64,000 nucleotides of DNA from Nissolia schottii (Eukaryota; Streptophyta; Magnoliopsida; Fabales; Fabaceae): NCBI GenBank assembly GCA_003254905.1, contig QANU01032475.1:1-64000 (forward strand), given 5' to 3'. The notes under the pieces were generated by a model, which did not search any database, was not told the DNA's origin, and saw only the letters and a list, made by a program, of their open reading frames with translations. The translations under genes and the position numbers were made by a program. Shown here one piece after another: positions 10,506 to 23,379 of the stretch (positions are counted from its first letter, which is position 1; each line of letters begins with the position of its first letter).

Positions 10506-12138
10506 GCTTAGAACTGAAATACCAAATTAAGCAATCAACCATACCCTTTCATTAGAAACAATTAACGAAAAACAAAACACACAAGATTTCATTCAAGCTC
10601 TGCTTTATTGTTTATCAATTTATAAATCTTACATGTTATTTTATACAAGTATTTTTGTCCAACAATTATATATCCGCCAAAGTCCAAACCTATTCTTCTA
10701 ATAATCCTTTTAATTATATGGGTAAATATTTGCAAGGCGAATTCTTTCGTGCAATAGGCCTAAGTTGTTGCACCTAACATTAGGTTGGCTGAAATTTGGT
10801 ATATTGTGGATTTGTGGTCTTCATATATTAAAAATGAAATGGAAGGCTACGATTTACTAACCGGTTACTTGTTCTACGTATAATTATCGAACTACATGAT
10901 TTTAACAATTGATCAATTAAAAAGTAAGGATAATGTGTATAATTGTCTTAGAATATAATGAGATAGTATAATATTTTAGCACATCAAACATTATATTGTG
11001 TATTGATTTAGATTGATCCTAAATTGATTCAGTTGTCAGTAGATTTATTATGCCATTATTATCATGATTATATGGGAGGCCTCCATAAAAAGTTGTAGTC
11101 TTTCTTCTTCTTCTTCTTTTTTTTCTTCTATTGCATAAAAAAAAAATTACAAGCGAATATATAAAATATATATTAGCCTCTCCTAATTAAATGGGCTAAC
11201 TCTGCCTGGGTTATGTAATTTGCCCAAATTTTTTTTTAATATATAATCTTCATATAGGAAATGTATTATTTTTTCATTTATTTATTTATTTATTGGGAAA
11301 GTATCCTTTTTCATTTTACTTACTTCACTTAGTATTGGGCAAAATTATCTAAGAATAAAATAGTGCGAAACATACCATTATTATAACAAGGTAACAACCT
11401 AAGTAAAAGTAACTAAAGAAAATTTATGTTTCTGGTCCTTTCCTTTTCCTTTAATATAAAATTCAAAAACAGGTACAAAAGATTCTGCCGTGTAGAATAA
11501 ACTTACAAGGAGTTAGTATGGATGCCATTTTGCCTTCACAATAAATTTGCCTCTTCAGAAGTGTTGTGGTTGGATCGCTTACTTCGTTCTAGAACCTTCA
11601 AGTACAAATCAGACATAGTCGGTTCAAATCAGACAAATCGGTGAGCTTTTATGTACCATGCATATATCTCAACTGAAGAAAATCACAAGGTACAAAAGGA
11701 AAAGTTTCTGGATGAAAATAAAAATTTCATGGGGTAAAAGTTTATACATGTGCTACTCACAAATAGAGCTTCCAAGAACGTCGTTGGTATCGCTTGGTTC
11801 GCTGCAGTTGCTAGAGATGCTTGATGTCGATCGGATTCATCAACCTTTATGTATATTACTAATATATTGACAAAATTAAATGTAAACAAAGACAATGTTG
11901 CATAATAAATAAATATATAAATGAAGACCTTACTTGACCCAAAACATGAAAAGTGAAAAAATGTGTATAAAAAATCAGAGCTTCAGCAACATGACACGGA
12001 TCTCTTAGCTGTCGTAGTGAAAATAATTACAAACATATGATTAACTTCAGGAGATGCGGGCCCTTTAATTTAGCCACTAGCGTTCTAGCCATAGCTAAAA
12101 AGAAATGAATTGATTGGTCAAATTCAATTTTAATTAGG
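10506..12138. other. Spacer upstream of the DUF4220 gene
   Basis: AT-rich with TTC and poly-A/T runs around 11100-11150 and TTTA repeats near 11270-11300. Its right part should hold the DUF4220 promoter, but no clear core element stands out. No other gene or complete transposon is supported. Confidence 0.4.
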
Positions 12139-12226
12139 GATGGAAACATGTTAGGTCAGGCTTTTAATAAGTCAGACATGTCTCTTTAATTTTTGGTTTG
12201 GGTCTGGTCTGTTAATTGTTATAGGC
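12139..12226. mobile_element. Left remnant of an older TIR element split by the MULE
   Basis: From TAGGGATGGAAACATGTTAG the text runs through AGGTCAGGCTTTTAATAAG. Beyond the MULE it seems to resume at 15416 with AGCCTGACCTGATCC and CCTACCTGTAC. Such GG-CAGG-CCTGACC terminal words are typical of hAT-like plant elements. The right terminus could not be fixed (related text occurs near 16300-16345). Confidence 0.35.
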
Positions 12227-12235
12227 TATATTTTT

Positions 12236-12530
12236 GAATTTTTACCTAAAATACCCTAATTACACAAACTAATTACCAAAATAACATTGTTTCCAAACAT
12301 TTTACAAAATTACCACAATTTTGACTGACGTGGATCGCGTGGCAGCGTGGCGAGGTCATGTCAGATTTACCTACACGCTTGGCGAATTTAAGACCCATTC
12401 GCCTACAAGCTTGGCGAAATCAAGCCCAATTCGCCAACATGTTAGACGCTTGTAAAAGAAAATCTCCAACCGGGTTGGCGAATTTAACCCGAATTCCCCA
12501 CCCGTGTTGGCAAATTTGTTTCGGCCCACT
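12236..12530 (+). repeat. Left terminal inverted repeat of the MULE
   Basis: Pairs with about 15030-15406 on the opposite strand. The outer ~110 bp aligns well; the inner part is a diverged series of TTGGCGAA-containing units of about 25-30 bp. The inner border is approximate. Confidence 0.75.
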
Positions 12531-12702
12531 ATATATTCATCCCACCCCACAAACCGTAGCACACTCTTCATTTTCTCAAATGTCACTCTCTCTCTAAAAA
12601 TTTCCTCTCTCTAGAATTCCTAAGCTCTTGGTGTTGAAGGCTAGCTGTCCCGCTGTCCTACTCTTGAATTCAGTTTGTTCCACAGACTTATAAGTTTTAA
12701 TC

Positions 12703-13006
12703 TATTAAATTTTATAATTTAATTAGTATATGTGAATTAATTTCTTTAAATTTATTGTCCAATATGGTTTGCTAAGAGATTTATAATAGATTGATGTATA
12801 GAGTAGTATAGTATTGTATGTCGTCTATATTAAATTTTATAATTTAATTAGTACGTATATGTGAATTAATTTCTTTAAATCGATTGGCTAATTATTTTGC
12901 TAAGAAATTTATGATAGATTGATGTATAGTGTAGTATAGTATTGTATGTTGTCTATATTAGTAGCAATTTATGATAGATTGATGCATAGTCTAGTATAGT
13001 ACAGTA
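12703..13006. repeat. 125-bp tandem repeat, about 2.4 copies, inside the MULE
   Basis: Units begin TATTAAATTTTATAATTTAA at 12703 and 12828 and share GATTGATGTATAG and GTATTGTATGT. A partial third copy ends near 13006. It lies between the left arm and the transposase remnant. Confidence 0.8.
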
Positions 13007-13069
13007 TAAATGAGGTTTATATTTGTTTGTTAATCAATGTATGTTTGACGTAGAATGTGTTTTAAACAG

Positions 13070-14543
13070 AATTAGAAAATAGGGAAACCTCTTGTTGTGC
13101 TCGTTCATTCTAATGGGAGAATGTACGAAGGTGAACGTGGGTTAATGTATGATAGTCCTATGCCGAGGTCTGTGATGATTAAGAAGGGCATACGTATAGA
13201 AGATATGAAGAGAAAAATTTGCTTAAAATTAAGGTTACAAAAGAATCAGTTTGTATCAACAATGGTTTTTTGATTACAAGGGTCGGGTGCGGAGTCAAAA
13301 TTTGTTAGTTGTGATATGGTTAATGATGAATATATTGAATGCATGATAGATGTTTTTGAATCAAATTCAGGTGGAGGTGTTTTTCGAGGTAGAGATAAGG
13401 GAAGTAGAGAGTCATGTGCATATTGAGAGTGGCCCTTCAAACCCTATCAACCGCGTTCGTCAATGAAACATTTTGCCCCTGTGTTTGAATATGTGACCCT
13501 ATCCCAAAATCCTGAAACATTTCATTCTCCACTTACAACTTCACCCAACATGAGAGAAGTGTTATCTGACACATGTGATGATGAAGAGTATTTACCTACT
13601 ACTGATGATGATGATATTGATTGAAGTATGAATTCGGCAGATGAGGTTGATGCATTTGTTAATGTGCATCAAGTTTCTCCAATTCGCTCTGTTCCTAACC
13701 CTGACCCTCCAATTGATGTTTACGCTAGCAATGTTCATCCAGCTAGTGTTACTCCTGAAAATGTGTTTAGGCCTCCTTGTCCTCAATTTTTAAAGATTAA
13801 TTGGGATGCATTTGATGGGTCGTCTGAGAGCATTGGATTTGTTGAGTATGATGCATAGAGTTCACAAGGAGAACTATTTGTTGGATTGTAATTTCCAACA
13901 AAAGATGCGGTGAAATCAACTTTAGATCATTATTCTATCAGAAGACATCGAGATTATAAGGTTGATCACTCTGATACACAAAGGCTAACCGCTAAGTGTT
14001 CTCAATTTGGGGCTTCTTGCAATTGGAGAGTCAAAGCTATTAACAATAAGAGATCTAATAAATGGAAAATCTCTCAGTACAATGGACCTCACACTTGTGT
14101 AAACATTTCTATGACACAAGATCATAAGAAGTTGCGATCTGTGTTGATTCAGAAGTATATACAGGGCATGGTTAGAACAAGACCTGATGTTGAGATATGC
14201 ATGATACTTGAGAGGATCAAAAATATATTTGGTTACAATTTGTCCTATCAGAAAGCTTGGTTGATGAAACAAAGAGCATACATTGAGATTTTTGGTGATT
14301 GGGAAGAATCATATGAGAGGTTTCCTAGATGGTTAGAGGCCATGAAACATTTTTATGATAGACATTGTAGTCTTGTTGGAAATTGATGACTATGTGGTGC
14401 ATAATCGAGTTGATTCATCAAAGCAAATGTTTGTTCGATTGTTTTGGGCTTTCAAACCATGTGTGCTTGGATTTCGGTTTTGCATGCCATTTATCCAGGT
14501 TGATCCTCATCTGAGACCGCCACACACTGATACTGAGCATTAG
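13070..14543 (+). pseudogene. MuDR/MULE transposase, broken and truncated
   Basis: Reading the plus strand gives the N-terminal MULE text VLVHSNGRMYEGERGLMY...IRIEDMKRKI (13080-13230) with a stop near 13272. An acidic linker (13462-13624) and a second block (13628-13858) follow. The conserved MuDR DNA-binding part is at 13910-14386, with a Cys/His pattern GASCNWRVKA and GPHTCV. A frameshift near 14370 leads into EIDDYVVHNRVDSSKQMFVR and FWAFKPCVLGFRFC (to 14543), ending at IQVD, which corresponds to the first catalytic Asp of the DDE triad. The other two catalytic residues and the zinc-finger end are missing. At least three stops and one frameshift rule out a working enzyme. Confidence 0.85.
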
Positions 14544-14679
14544 TGGCTTTAGTAGGTTTAATTTAGGGTTTTTGTTGGCTTTGTATAAAAACGTATGTAA
14601 CGATATTTTAACTTATGTATTATATGCAATTTTATATGAATGTGCACTTTTTACTATATAAGAATTTATTATTATAATC

Positions 14680-14802
14680 AAGATTATAAGCGACAAAAGT
14701 TAACCATTTAAGTGACAAAAGATAACCATTTAAGATTATAAGTGACAAAAGATAACCATCTAAGATTATAAGTGACAAAAGATAACCATTTAAGATTATA
14801 AG
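14680..14802. repeat. ~34-bp tandem repeat inside the MULE
   Basis: Units with AAGATTATAAGTGACAAAAG and ATAACCATTTAAG repeat about 3.5 times. They lie between the transposase remnant and the right arm. Confidence 0.8.
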
Positions 14803-15029
14803 AAGGTAGGGTTTGATTAGGGTTAGGGTTGTGGGTATGGTCAAATTGCCATTTGCACAGGTTCAAATTCGTCAAATCGAAGCAAATTCAATCGTTAAAC
14901 CGATTGATTAGGGTTTAGGACTAGGGTTTGATTCGTCACTGAGAAAATAAGAAGATTTTTGCAGTTTCATGGTTCAAATTTGTCAAATCGGTTTAGCAAA
15001 TATCGGTTGATTAGGGTTTAGGATTAGGG

Positions 15030-15406
15030 TTTGAATTAGACACGTGGCCAAATTCGCCAAAACGGGTTGCGAATTCAGGTTGATTCGCCAACATGAGTAG
15101 CGAATTCAGATTGAATTCGCTTCTGAATTCCCCAACCTGGTTGGCGATTTCCTTCCAACAGTGGCTACAACTGTGGCGAATTTGGCTTAAAATTGCCAAT
15201 ACTATAGGCGAATTTGCCTTAAAATCGCCAAGGCCATATGCGAATCCAAGCCATATTCGCCAAGCTTGTTGGCGAATCTGACGTGGCACGCCACGCTGTG
15301 TGCAAATGTCACGTCAGCCAAAATCGTGGTGGTTTGGTAAAATGTTTAGAAACAGGGGTATTTTGGTAATTAGTTTGTGTAATAGGGGTATTATAGTAAA
15401 AAACTC
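15030..15406 (-). repeat. Right terminal inverted repeat of the MULE
   Basis: Mirror of 12236-12530. It carries about ten TTCGCCAA/TTGGCGAA half-sites in both orientations, then GTGGCACGCCACGC and the AT-rich outer arm ending AAAAAACTC at 15406. Confidence 0.75.
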
Positions 15407-15415
15407 TATATTTTT

Positions 15416-17168
15416 AGCCTGACCTGATCCATTTGGGAGGCCTGGAGCCTGATACGCCTACCTGTACATATTTTTTATTATAAAAAAATCGGTTTGTTAT
15501 TGTGGCCTGTTATTGCGGCTTGTTACACACTCAATAAAACAATATTCAACAACAATAATCAATCATCTTTCTGGATCTAATCGTAAAACTTACAGGACCA
15601 ATAATATCCAAATACCTTACAAGATCTATGTCTGAAACATACAAGATCAATAATATCCAAATATCAACTAAACAGAAATTATTCTCAACACACATTACAT
15701 AATTGGGAACATAATGACTGTCACTAAAATTTGAAATAGAACCTCTCAATTAGATTTCTCGTCATATATTGTCAAATGTAATCTCTCACCATTAATTAAT
15801 GACAAATGCTCCATATATGATATAAGCAACAAAGAATTAATGGTTAAAGATCATACTTAACAAAAAATCTAATTGATAGGATCCATTTCCAAAATTTGGG
15901 AATCTATTTTATTTATAAATGAAAAATTATTTAATTGGGAAGTCATGGGTATATGAATTGACAAATGAATTTAATGGAAAGTTAAAATAAGAATTGATTT
16001 GACTTTGAAATCATTCCATTTTAGTTGTAACACATTTGATTGATTTGATTCCTAAACCAAATAGTTCCAAAGTTCGTTAAGATCAAAACTCATAGCCTAT
16101 GAGTTTAATTTAGGGTTTGATTAAAATGAAAAATTAAAATAATAAAATTATATTAGTAAATATGATTGCATAAAATGTTACAAAAGGCGATACTAGTCTA
16201 ATGGTTAAGACATTGTCTTAATATAGTGAATGTCTCTCCTTCGAGTTCTAATGAAGGTAATGTAAATATATTTTTTTAGTAAATCTATATGAACATTTAT
16301 AAACAGACCTAACAGGCTTTCGTAATAGCCTAGACCTGACCTCTTTATTGAAACAAGCTTTAAAAGTAACCAATTCTAAGAGTTTATGTAATCGATTAAT
16401 TACTACAATAAAAATTTTACGTAAAATGTTCAAGGATAATGTTTAAGGACTGCTACGTAGTTGATTACGTAAAAGGCAATCCTGTGACATCGAATTAACC
16501 CCTAAATTTTGTGAAATCAATCATTTTCATCTTTACCTCTATTAAAACCCAAATTTCACAATTTTAAACCCTAATTCCTAAAATTAGTTCCCTAACTAAT
16601 CTAATTAATCCTAGCTACTTTACAACAATCAAGCTATGTTAACTTGTTATTGTTTTAGATAATTTGCCGTATTAACTTGGTCACCCAATTAGTAAGTTAG
16701 CATTTGTTTTCTCATCATCATCGAGTTTTATCAAAAGAAAAAAACCTCCCACGGCCTCAATGAATTTCCTACAATTAACATTTAAAAAACACTAAAATTA
16801 TTTATAATCGTTTTATATAAAACTGTGTTTAACAACTCACATCCCATTCGTTAAATTGAATAAGGTGCAGATAAATCTAACAGCGGAATGCGAGTCACAC
16901 AGTGATCCGTACAAAACAAACACACCTAAAATGTCAATTTTATCTATGTCATTCTTGCTCACCTCTCTCTCTCTTGATTTCGTGCTTAATCAACACTTAT
17001 ATATATGTATAGAAGAACACCAACAACTAGCAGAAACATGCTGCTTATATAGCCTCTCCAAATATTCACGTTACTAAATTTCAAAGGGTACTACTAACGC
17101 AGTTAAGTACAATGTTTACAAAGCCAAAAGAGGACTTTTACAAAGGCACAATAATAGGCTTAATAATT
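15416..17168. other. Spacer downstream of LHCB4 with repeat remnants
   Basis: The first ~120 bp probably continues the older element split by the MULE. Near 16190-16260 a SINE-like pair of pol III words is visible (an A-box-like TAGTCTAATGG and a weak TTCGAGTTC), without clear ends. Otherwise it is AT-rich spacer. The 3' untranslated region of LHCB4 should lie around 17050-17168. Confidence 0.4.
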
Positions 17169-18589
<1,421 letters not shown>

Positions 18590-18599
18590 CTAACGTGAT

Positions 18600-18790
18600 G
18601 GAATTTGGAGGAGTTGGGAGTGGTTAGTGAGTGTTTTTTGTGAGAGGGAAAATTGGAGATGTATTTGATGAAGGAAGTGATAGTGGACAATCTGAGGTTG
18701 GGGATGTGTGGCCGTTGGATTTGGGAGGGTATCCATCTGACGATTGAGGAGACGTTGGGGCTTATCCGCATGCTTATCTGGTCGTGGATG
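18600..18790 (-). promoter_or_regulatory. LHCB4 promoter with paired I-boxes
   Basis: Upstream of the LHCB4 start, the minus strand carries two GATAAG I-boxes 12 bp apart (18761-18766 and 18773-18778, around GCATGC). I-boxes are established light-response elements of photosynthesis genes. A similar block exists at 24450-24566. Factor binding is inferred. Confidence 0.6.
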
Positions 18791-18799
18791 CTATGGGGG

Positions 18800-19753
18800 C
18801 CACGGTGGACCCGTTGTGGTGTTGGAAGGTGATTGTTTCTGTGAAAAATTGTGGTTCTGGTTGACTGACACTTGAGATTTTTGGAACAAAAGAAAAAAAT
18901 ATCTAATTCCTGATTTGTGCGATTGATCTGCAAAGTCTACTATTTCAGTAGTTGGGATTTGATTTATTTTGAAGTCATAGCTGCATATATGCATATAGCA
19001 GGTTAAAAAGAAAAAACAATTATTATTATTATTTTTATGATCATGTTTGTTGTTGCGATAAGGGTGTTTCAGTAATAATGTGTTTCCTACTTAAATTGTA
19101 CTAAGTAGCTAATAGCTAATTATTTAAGAAAAAAATAATTAATTATCTGTATCATTTCATTATATTATTATACTATTGTACGTATTTTAATTTTGATATA
19201 ATTTTGTATATTTATTTAATTATTACATTCAGTTCAATTAGTTAAACTAATGATACCAAGATGAGTTTCATATCTTTTGCTTATAAGTAATGTTTGGAAT
19301 GGAATAAAAAAATAACAATTGATTTGACTCATAAATTAATCTTGTCTTTTTTGTGTTTAATAGAAAAATAAGAAATAATCTTATCTCTCTAATTCTATCA
19401 TATGTGATTTTGAAATTATTAAAGCTAAAAACCTCATTTTGACTCCTCTCTAATTTTGCGGGACAAAGTAATCCACCACCCAAAACCATACAAAATGTAC
19501 CCAACAACATAATAAATGTAATGCTAGTAAAGGTACCACTTTATCAAATATATGTTACCTGAGGTATACTTAAATGGTATATATGATTCATGGCGCCTTG
19601 CGGTGTAAGCTTGATGCACAACTAATGAGCCTTGCCAAGGGTGAACATTATTCGAGGCGGACCCGACTAAGTTTTGGACCTAACTTGACTTTGGTGGGTC
19701 AAGTCGGGTCAAAATTTGGTTTTGCTAGGTATGCACCGGTTGGATCCACAACA

Positions 19754-19810
<57 letters not shown>

Positions 19811-20240
19811 TTTTATANTTTGACAAATTAAATGTAACACTCGACTCAACACAAGTGATTGGTCATACCCCACCCAAACACCCCTAAGCTTTACAATGCG
19901 AGTGCAACTTTTAATGGCATGCAAACCAGTGAGGTTGGAAAGCAGCCTGGCAATTTTTTAACACCCTACCTTGGTGATTTCAAATGCAAATTTCGAGTTA
20001 ACCAAAACAACACGAAAAAACCGAAAACTAGAATGGACAAACTTGTTCATAGCGAGTAGGGGGTGAAGCAGATTTGTTTATACTGTCCATGGTATAGTAA
20101 TTGATTTCTAAATCAATTTAAATTTTATTTTACATAACCATTTCAAACATAAGATTTAACTTGTAAATCAAATCAATTCAGGTATCTTAATCGCTCCAAA
20201 GACGACTTCAACGGCTCAACGGCTCAACGTCCCTAGCCCT
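18800..20240. other. Spacer between LHCB4 and the SDR gene
   Basis: AT-rich sequence with no supported gene. It contains the TA microsatellite listed separately and GC-richer repeat-like text at 19590-19740 of unknown family. Confidence 0.4.
19759..19807. repeat. TA dinucleotide microsatellite
   Basis: About 24 TA units, followed by a poly-T run and an N at 19818. The N is probably a base-call failure beside the low-complexity run. Confidence 0.95.
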
Positions 20241-20852
20241 TCAAAACTCAGCTAGTTCGGTACAGTGAAAATAGCATCCAGTAGGGCCATCATCATCATC
20301 AGGTAAAAGGGCCAGCCTGACTGGGCCTCTAGCACCCTCTTCCACACTCATAGTGCCCTTGTGCCAATTGAGGTCAGTTTTCACAAAGCCAGGGTGAACG
20401 CAGTTGATGAGCATGCCTGGATTCCTCTTTGCGAGGATTCTGGTGTAGGCATTGAGGATGGCCTTGGAGATGCTGTATGCTGGAAGCATAGTGTTCCATC
20501 CATTGTCTTCAATTGCATTCTCTTTTAAATCATGCAGAAGTTTCTTCAATATGCCATCTATTTTGTCCTCCGAGAGTGTGTCCACTGCCCCACTTTCATT
20601 TCTTAGCTTCTCATTTGGGATCCTCTGCATTGGATCATGATTCCCAGGAAAAGCATGTTTCAATCTACTTATTTTTATTTATTTATTTTTAAATTTGGTC
20701 ATTTTTTCTTTAATTTCGTAAATTGAACAAAAATTACAAAATTAAATGTATTCATTCAAATTGAGGTTCGTCAATGTGCATTTTCTCTTCAAATTAATGC
20801 ATGAAATATGTTCGGGCATGTCATCAAAAAAATGATATCAACATTTATTTAA

Positions 20853-21067
20853 GGGGGTGATTGACCTAATTGGTCCTGGACTTTTTAACCATATCCACGT
20901 TAGTCCCTAGAAAAAAAAACCTCTGATTGGTCCTTGAATAACGAGAAGATTAATTGGAATGTTTGAAATGTTAAAAGACTAATTGGAGCTTCTTTTTTTT
21001 TTTTTTTAATTGAGAGACTAATGTGGATACCCGCGAAAACTTTAGGAACCAATTAAGACATTTCTCC
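20853..21067. mobile_element. 215-bp Mutator-like MITE in the last SDR intron
   Basis: Inverted arms: left CCTAATTGGTCCTGGACTTT with ATCCACGTTAGTCCCT, right AGAGACTAATGTGGATA with TTTAGGAACCAATTAAGACA. A perfect 9-bp target duplication TTTATTTAA lies at 20844-20852 and 21068-21076. There is no coding sequence. Confidence 0.85.
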
Positions 21068-22938
21068 TTTATTTAAAGATCATATTTTTAATCCCCTGTT
21101 GTTGTATTTGTGTCGTGTACATACCTTTAGCTCACCCCTGAGAGAGGATACATTGACTATCCTTGCTTTTGTTGAGGATAATTGCAGCAAGGGAAGGAGT
21201 GCCTCAGTTAATCTGTTAACACCATAGTAATTTGTATTTAAGCATTCCTCTGCTTTCCTGTAAGATTGTCTTATAACTCCTTGATACAATGTGTTGTTAG
21301 CCTCGCTTGACAACTGCATCAACAAATCATAAAAGTTGCAATTTTATGTATATATACAATGTGTTGAAGAAATATGTGCTTACCCAAGTTTCAGAGTTCA
21401 AATCTACGGTCTTCATGCGCTCCTCATCCACCTCAACACATGCTGCTCCAGCGTTATTAATCTACAAAAAAAAAAATAAAAAGGTTATCAGTTTAGTGTT
21501 GTTTAGCATATATAACAAAATAAGGCAAAGGGGGAAAATTAAAAACTGTTGACAAGATTGACAACAGCCAAAAAAATAAAAATTTTACTATTTGGGCTAA
21601 GATTAAGATAGGATTAGAAACGAATCTATTAGATAGAAAATAAAGGTAGCACATATTATACAAAAGGTACTAAGATTTCTCCTTAGATGGTTTGATCATG
21701 CATGAAAAAGGCCTTTAAAAGTCCCTGTAGGAAAAAGGAAAAGGACAAACTAATAAGTAGAAGTAGCTGCACCGTTAAATTCTTTTATCTCTACACTAGT
21801 TGCTATCTTAATAACTTCCCTTTTTTTTTTTTGTTATTTCTTTTATTGGATTCATTCGACATTGTTCACCAAAACTATTCTATTGCATACAAAGGTTTGA
21901 TAAAGACAGAGAGAAACATGTTTGGATAAAGGGGAATGAAACAAAAAAAAAAATTATTTATGTCTTAGGACAATTTCTAAACTAAACTAATTTATGTATC
22001 TCAAAAAAAGAGACACATGAGACATGTCTGAAGGCGATTTTTAAGTTAAATTTTGTACTTTTAAAAAGAAGCAACACGAAAGACGTGTCTTGACTGTCCT
22101 ACTATCTCTGTCCTTTCTATTGTCCTTTCCGTCTCTCGACAAAAACCAAATGCTTCCATACATATGTACATGTTGATGATGATGATGATTATTAACACTC
22201 AAGAGAAGGAGATGCTTGAAAATTTTGACAACACTCATAGTCATACTCTTACCAAGATGTCAAGCCTGCCAAATTCTTGTCTTGGCCAATGACACAATGC
22301 TGAGCGCATCACAAACATCAAGCTGGTGGAATATCACATTTGACAGACCCATCTGGTGGAGCTTTGCTAAGGCATCCTTTCCCCTTGTCTCGTTTCTTGC
22401 TGTCAAGACAACCACAATGCCTTGAGATGCAAGTTGCTGCACTATCCCAAGACCAATGCCTTTGTTTGCACCAGTAACTACTGCATATCTATACATACCA
22501 CTATACCAGATCAATGGATCATGAAATTTGGTTGTGCCGATTCATCTAACACTGTCTAATTAGGCCTTGTGGGATCTCAAATTTGGTGAGTGTATCGTGA
22601 GTGTGCTCGAATATGAAATGTAAAATTGTCTAGAGACTATTGAGTTGTACACATTATACACACAGCTTATCTCCATTTGTAAAATTGTCTAGCAACTACT
22701 GAGTTTTACAAAACATTATACTAATATCTCCTCTGCTAATCTAGTAAATTGCATCGAGCTTCCCTCCAATTGTTCAAGTGATACTGATTACCCCTAAATA
22801 TCCAAGTGATTTTCACATTATACCGTTACCTTTCCCTCCACCATAATGGAAAAACCACATGAATATTAAGCGTGATTAGTGTCATCTAAACAACTAGAGT
22901 AGAGTCAATCAAATGTAACTTCAATATCAGGGAAGGTC

Positions 22939-23122
22939 GACCAACGGGAGTTGGTCCAAGTGGTAAGCGGCTTGGTATCGCTTAAGCAAGGTCCCGAGTT
23001 CGAGACCTTGTGTAGGCAGTTATCCTCGTTGGGAGACTCACCTGCCATAGCCAGGTGCGCGACCCGGGTCGACCCGGATCAGTCAAGGCTAAGCCTTGGA
23101 TACCGGGCAGACAACCTAAAAA
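22939..23122 (+). mobile_element. tRNA-derived SINE in SDR intron 1
   Basis: A 184-bp element with a pol III A-box-like TTGGTCCAAGTGGTAAGCGG and a B-box-like GAGTTCGAGACC, ending GGGCAGACAACC plus an A run. A 16-bp target duplication AATATCAGGGAAGGTC flanks it (22923-22938 and 23123-23138). A second, shorter copy is at 53456-53579. Full-length by structure and inserted antisense to the SDR gene. Confidence 0.85.
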
Positions 23123-23379
23123 AATATCAGGGAAGGTCTGATATAATTTCACTGCACCTCATAAGAGGTCAGTGTGTTAAGAGAGGATGTATAATGTTTT
23201 GGAAAAAAACTCCGGAGGTTCTTGAGATAATTTTACCACGAAACTTAGGAGAAGACGGTGCAAATGTTGGTGTTAATTTTGGGGTTGGTTTTTCAATCCT
23301 ATGATATAAGAAATCAATTGTATCCGATCAGAAGGTACCCACCCACCTCGGCGTCATATATGTTCCACTTGATTCCATA

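Larger units (their letters stand above)
12236..15406 (+). mobile_element. Mutator-like element (MULE), decayed
   Basis: A 3171-bp element flanked by a perfect 9-bp duplication TATATTTTT (12227-12235 and 15407-15415). Both ends begin GARTTTTTAC and share long inverted repeats: the left arm has ATTACACAAACTAATTACCA and then CAAACATTTTAC, and the right arm has the same blocks inverted, followed by GACGTG and CACGTC words. Subterminal parts on both sides are dense in TTGGCGAA/TTCGCCAA. The interior holds tandem repeats and a broken MuDR-type transposase that stops at the first catalytic aspartate region. It is therefore non-autonomous. Confidence 0.9.
20241..23378 (-). pseudogene. Short-chain dehydrogenase (neomenthol dehydrogenase/carbonyl reductase-like), frameshifted
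   Basis: Five exons fit the classic NADPH-dependent plant SDR family of (+)-neomenthol dehydrogenase and salutaridine reductase: 23347-23378 (MESSGTYMTP), 22253-22488, 21384-21461, 21125-21313 and 20241-20624. Seen motifs: cofactor-binding TGANKGIG, NNAG at the start of exon 3, NVSSLRGELK with the catalytic Ser, and the active-site YSISK, then VHPGFVKTDLNW. Splice phases agree at every junction. However, the exons sum to 919 nt, which is not a multiple of three. In exon 2, after VSLAKT, the frame reaches a stop (22260), whereas the conserved FGRLDIL is in the +1 frame. Three usual residues are also missing there. The product would stop after about 85 residues. Introns hold a SINE and a MITE. 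A sequencing error remains possible but there is no homopolymer at the site. Confidence 0.7.

Noticed and set aside
14810-15030. Telomere-like GGGTTTAGG and TTAGGGTT words in the MULE
   Set aside because: Single scattered units, not a tandem telomeric run.
22960-23010. tRNA gene suggested by A- and B-box words
   Set aside because: No cloverleaf; target duplications and an A tail show it is a SINE.
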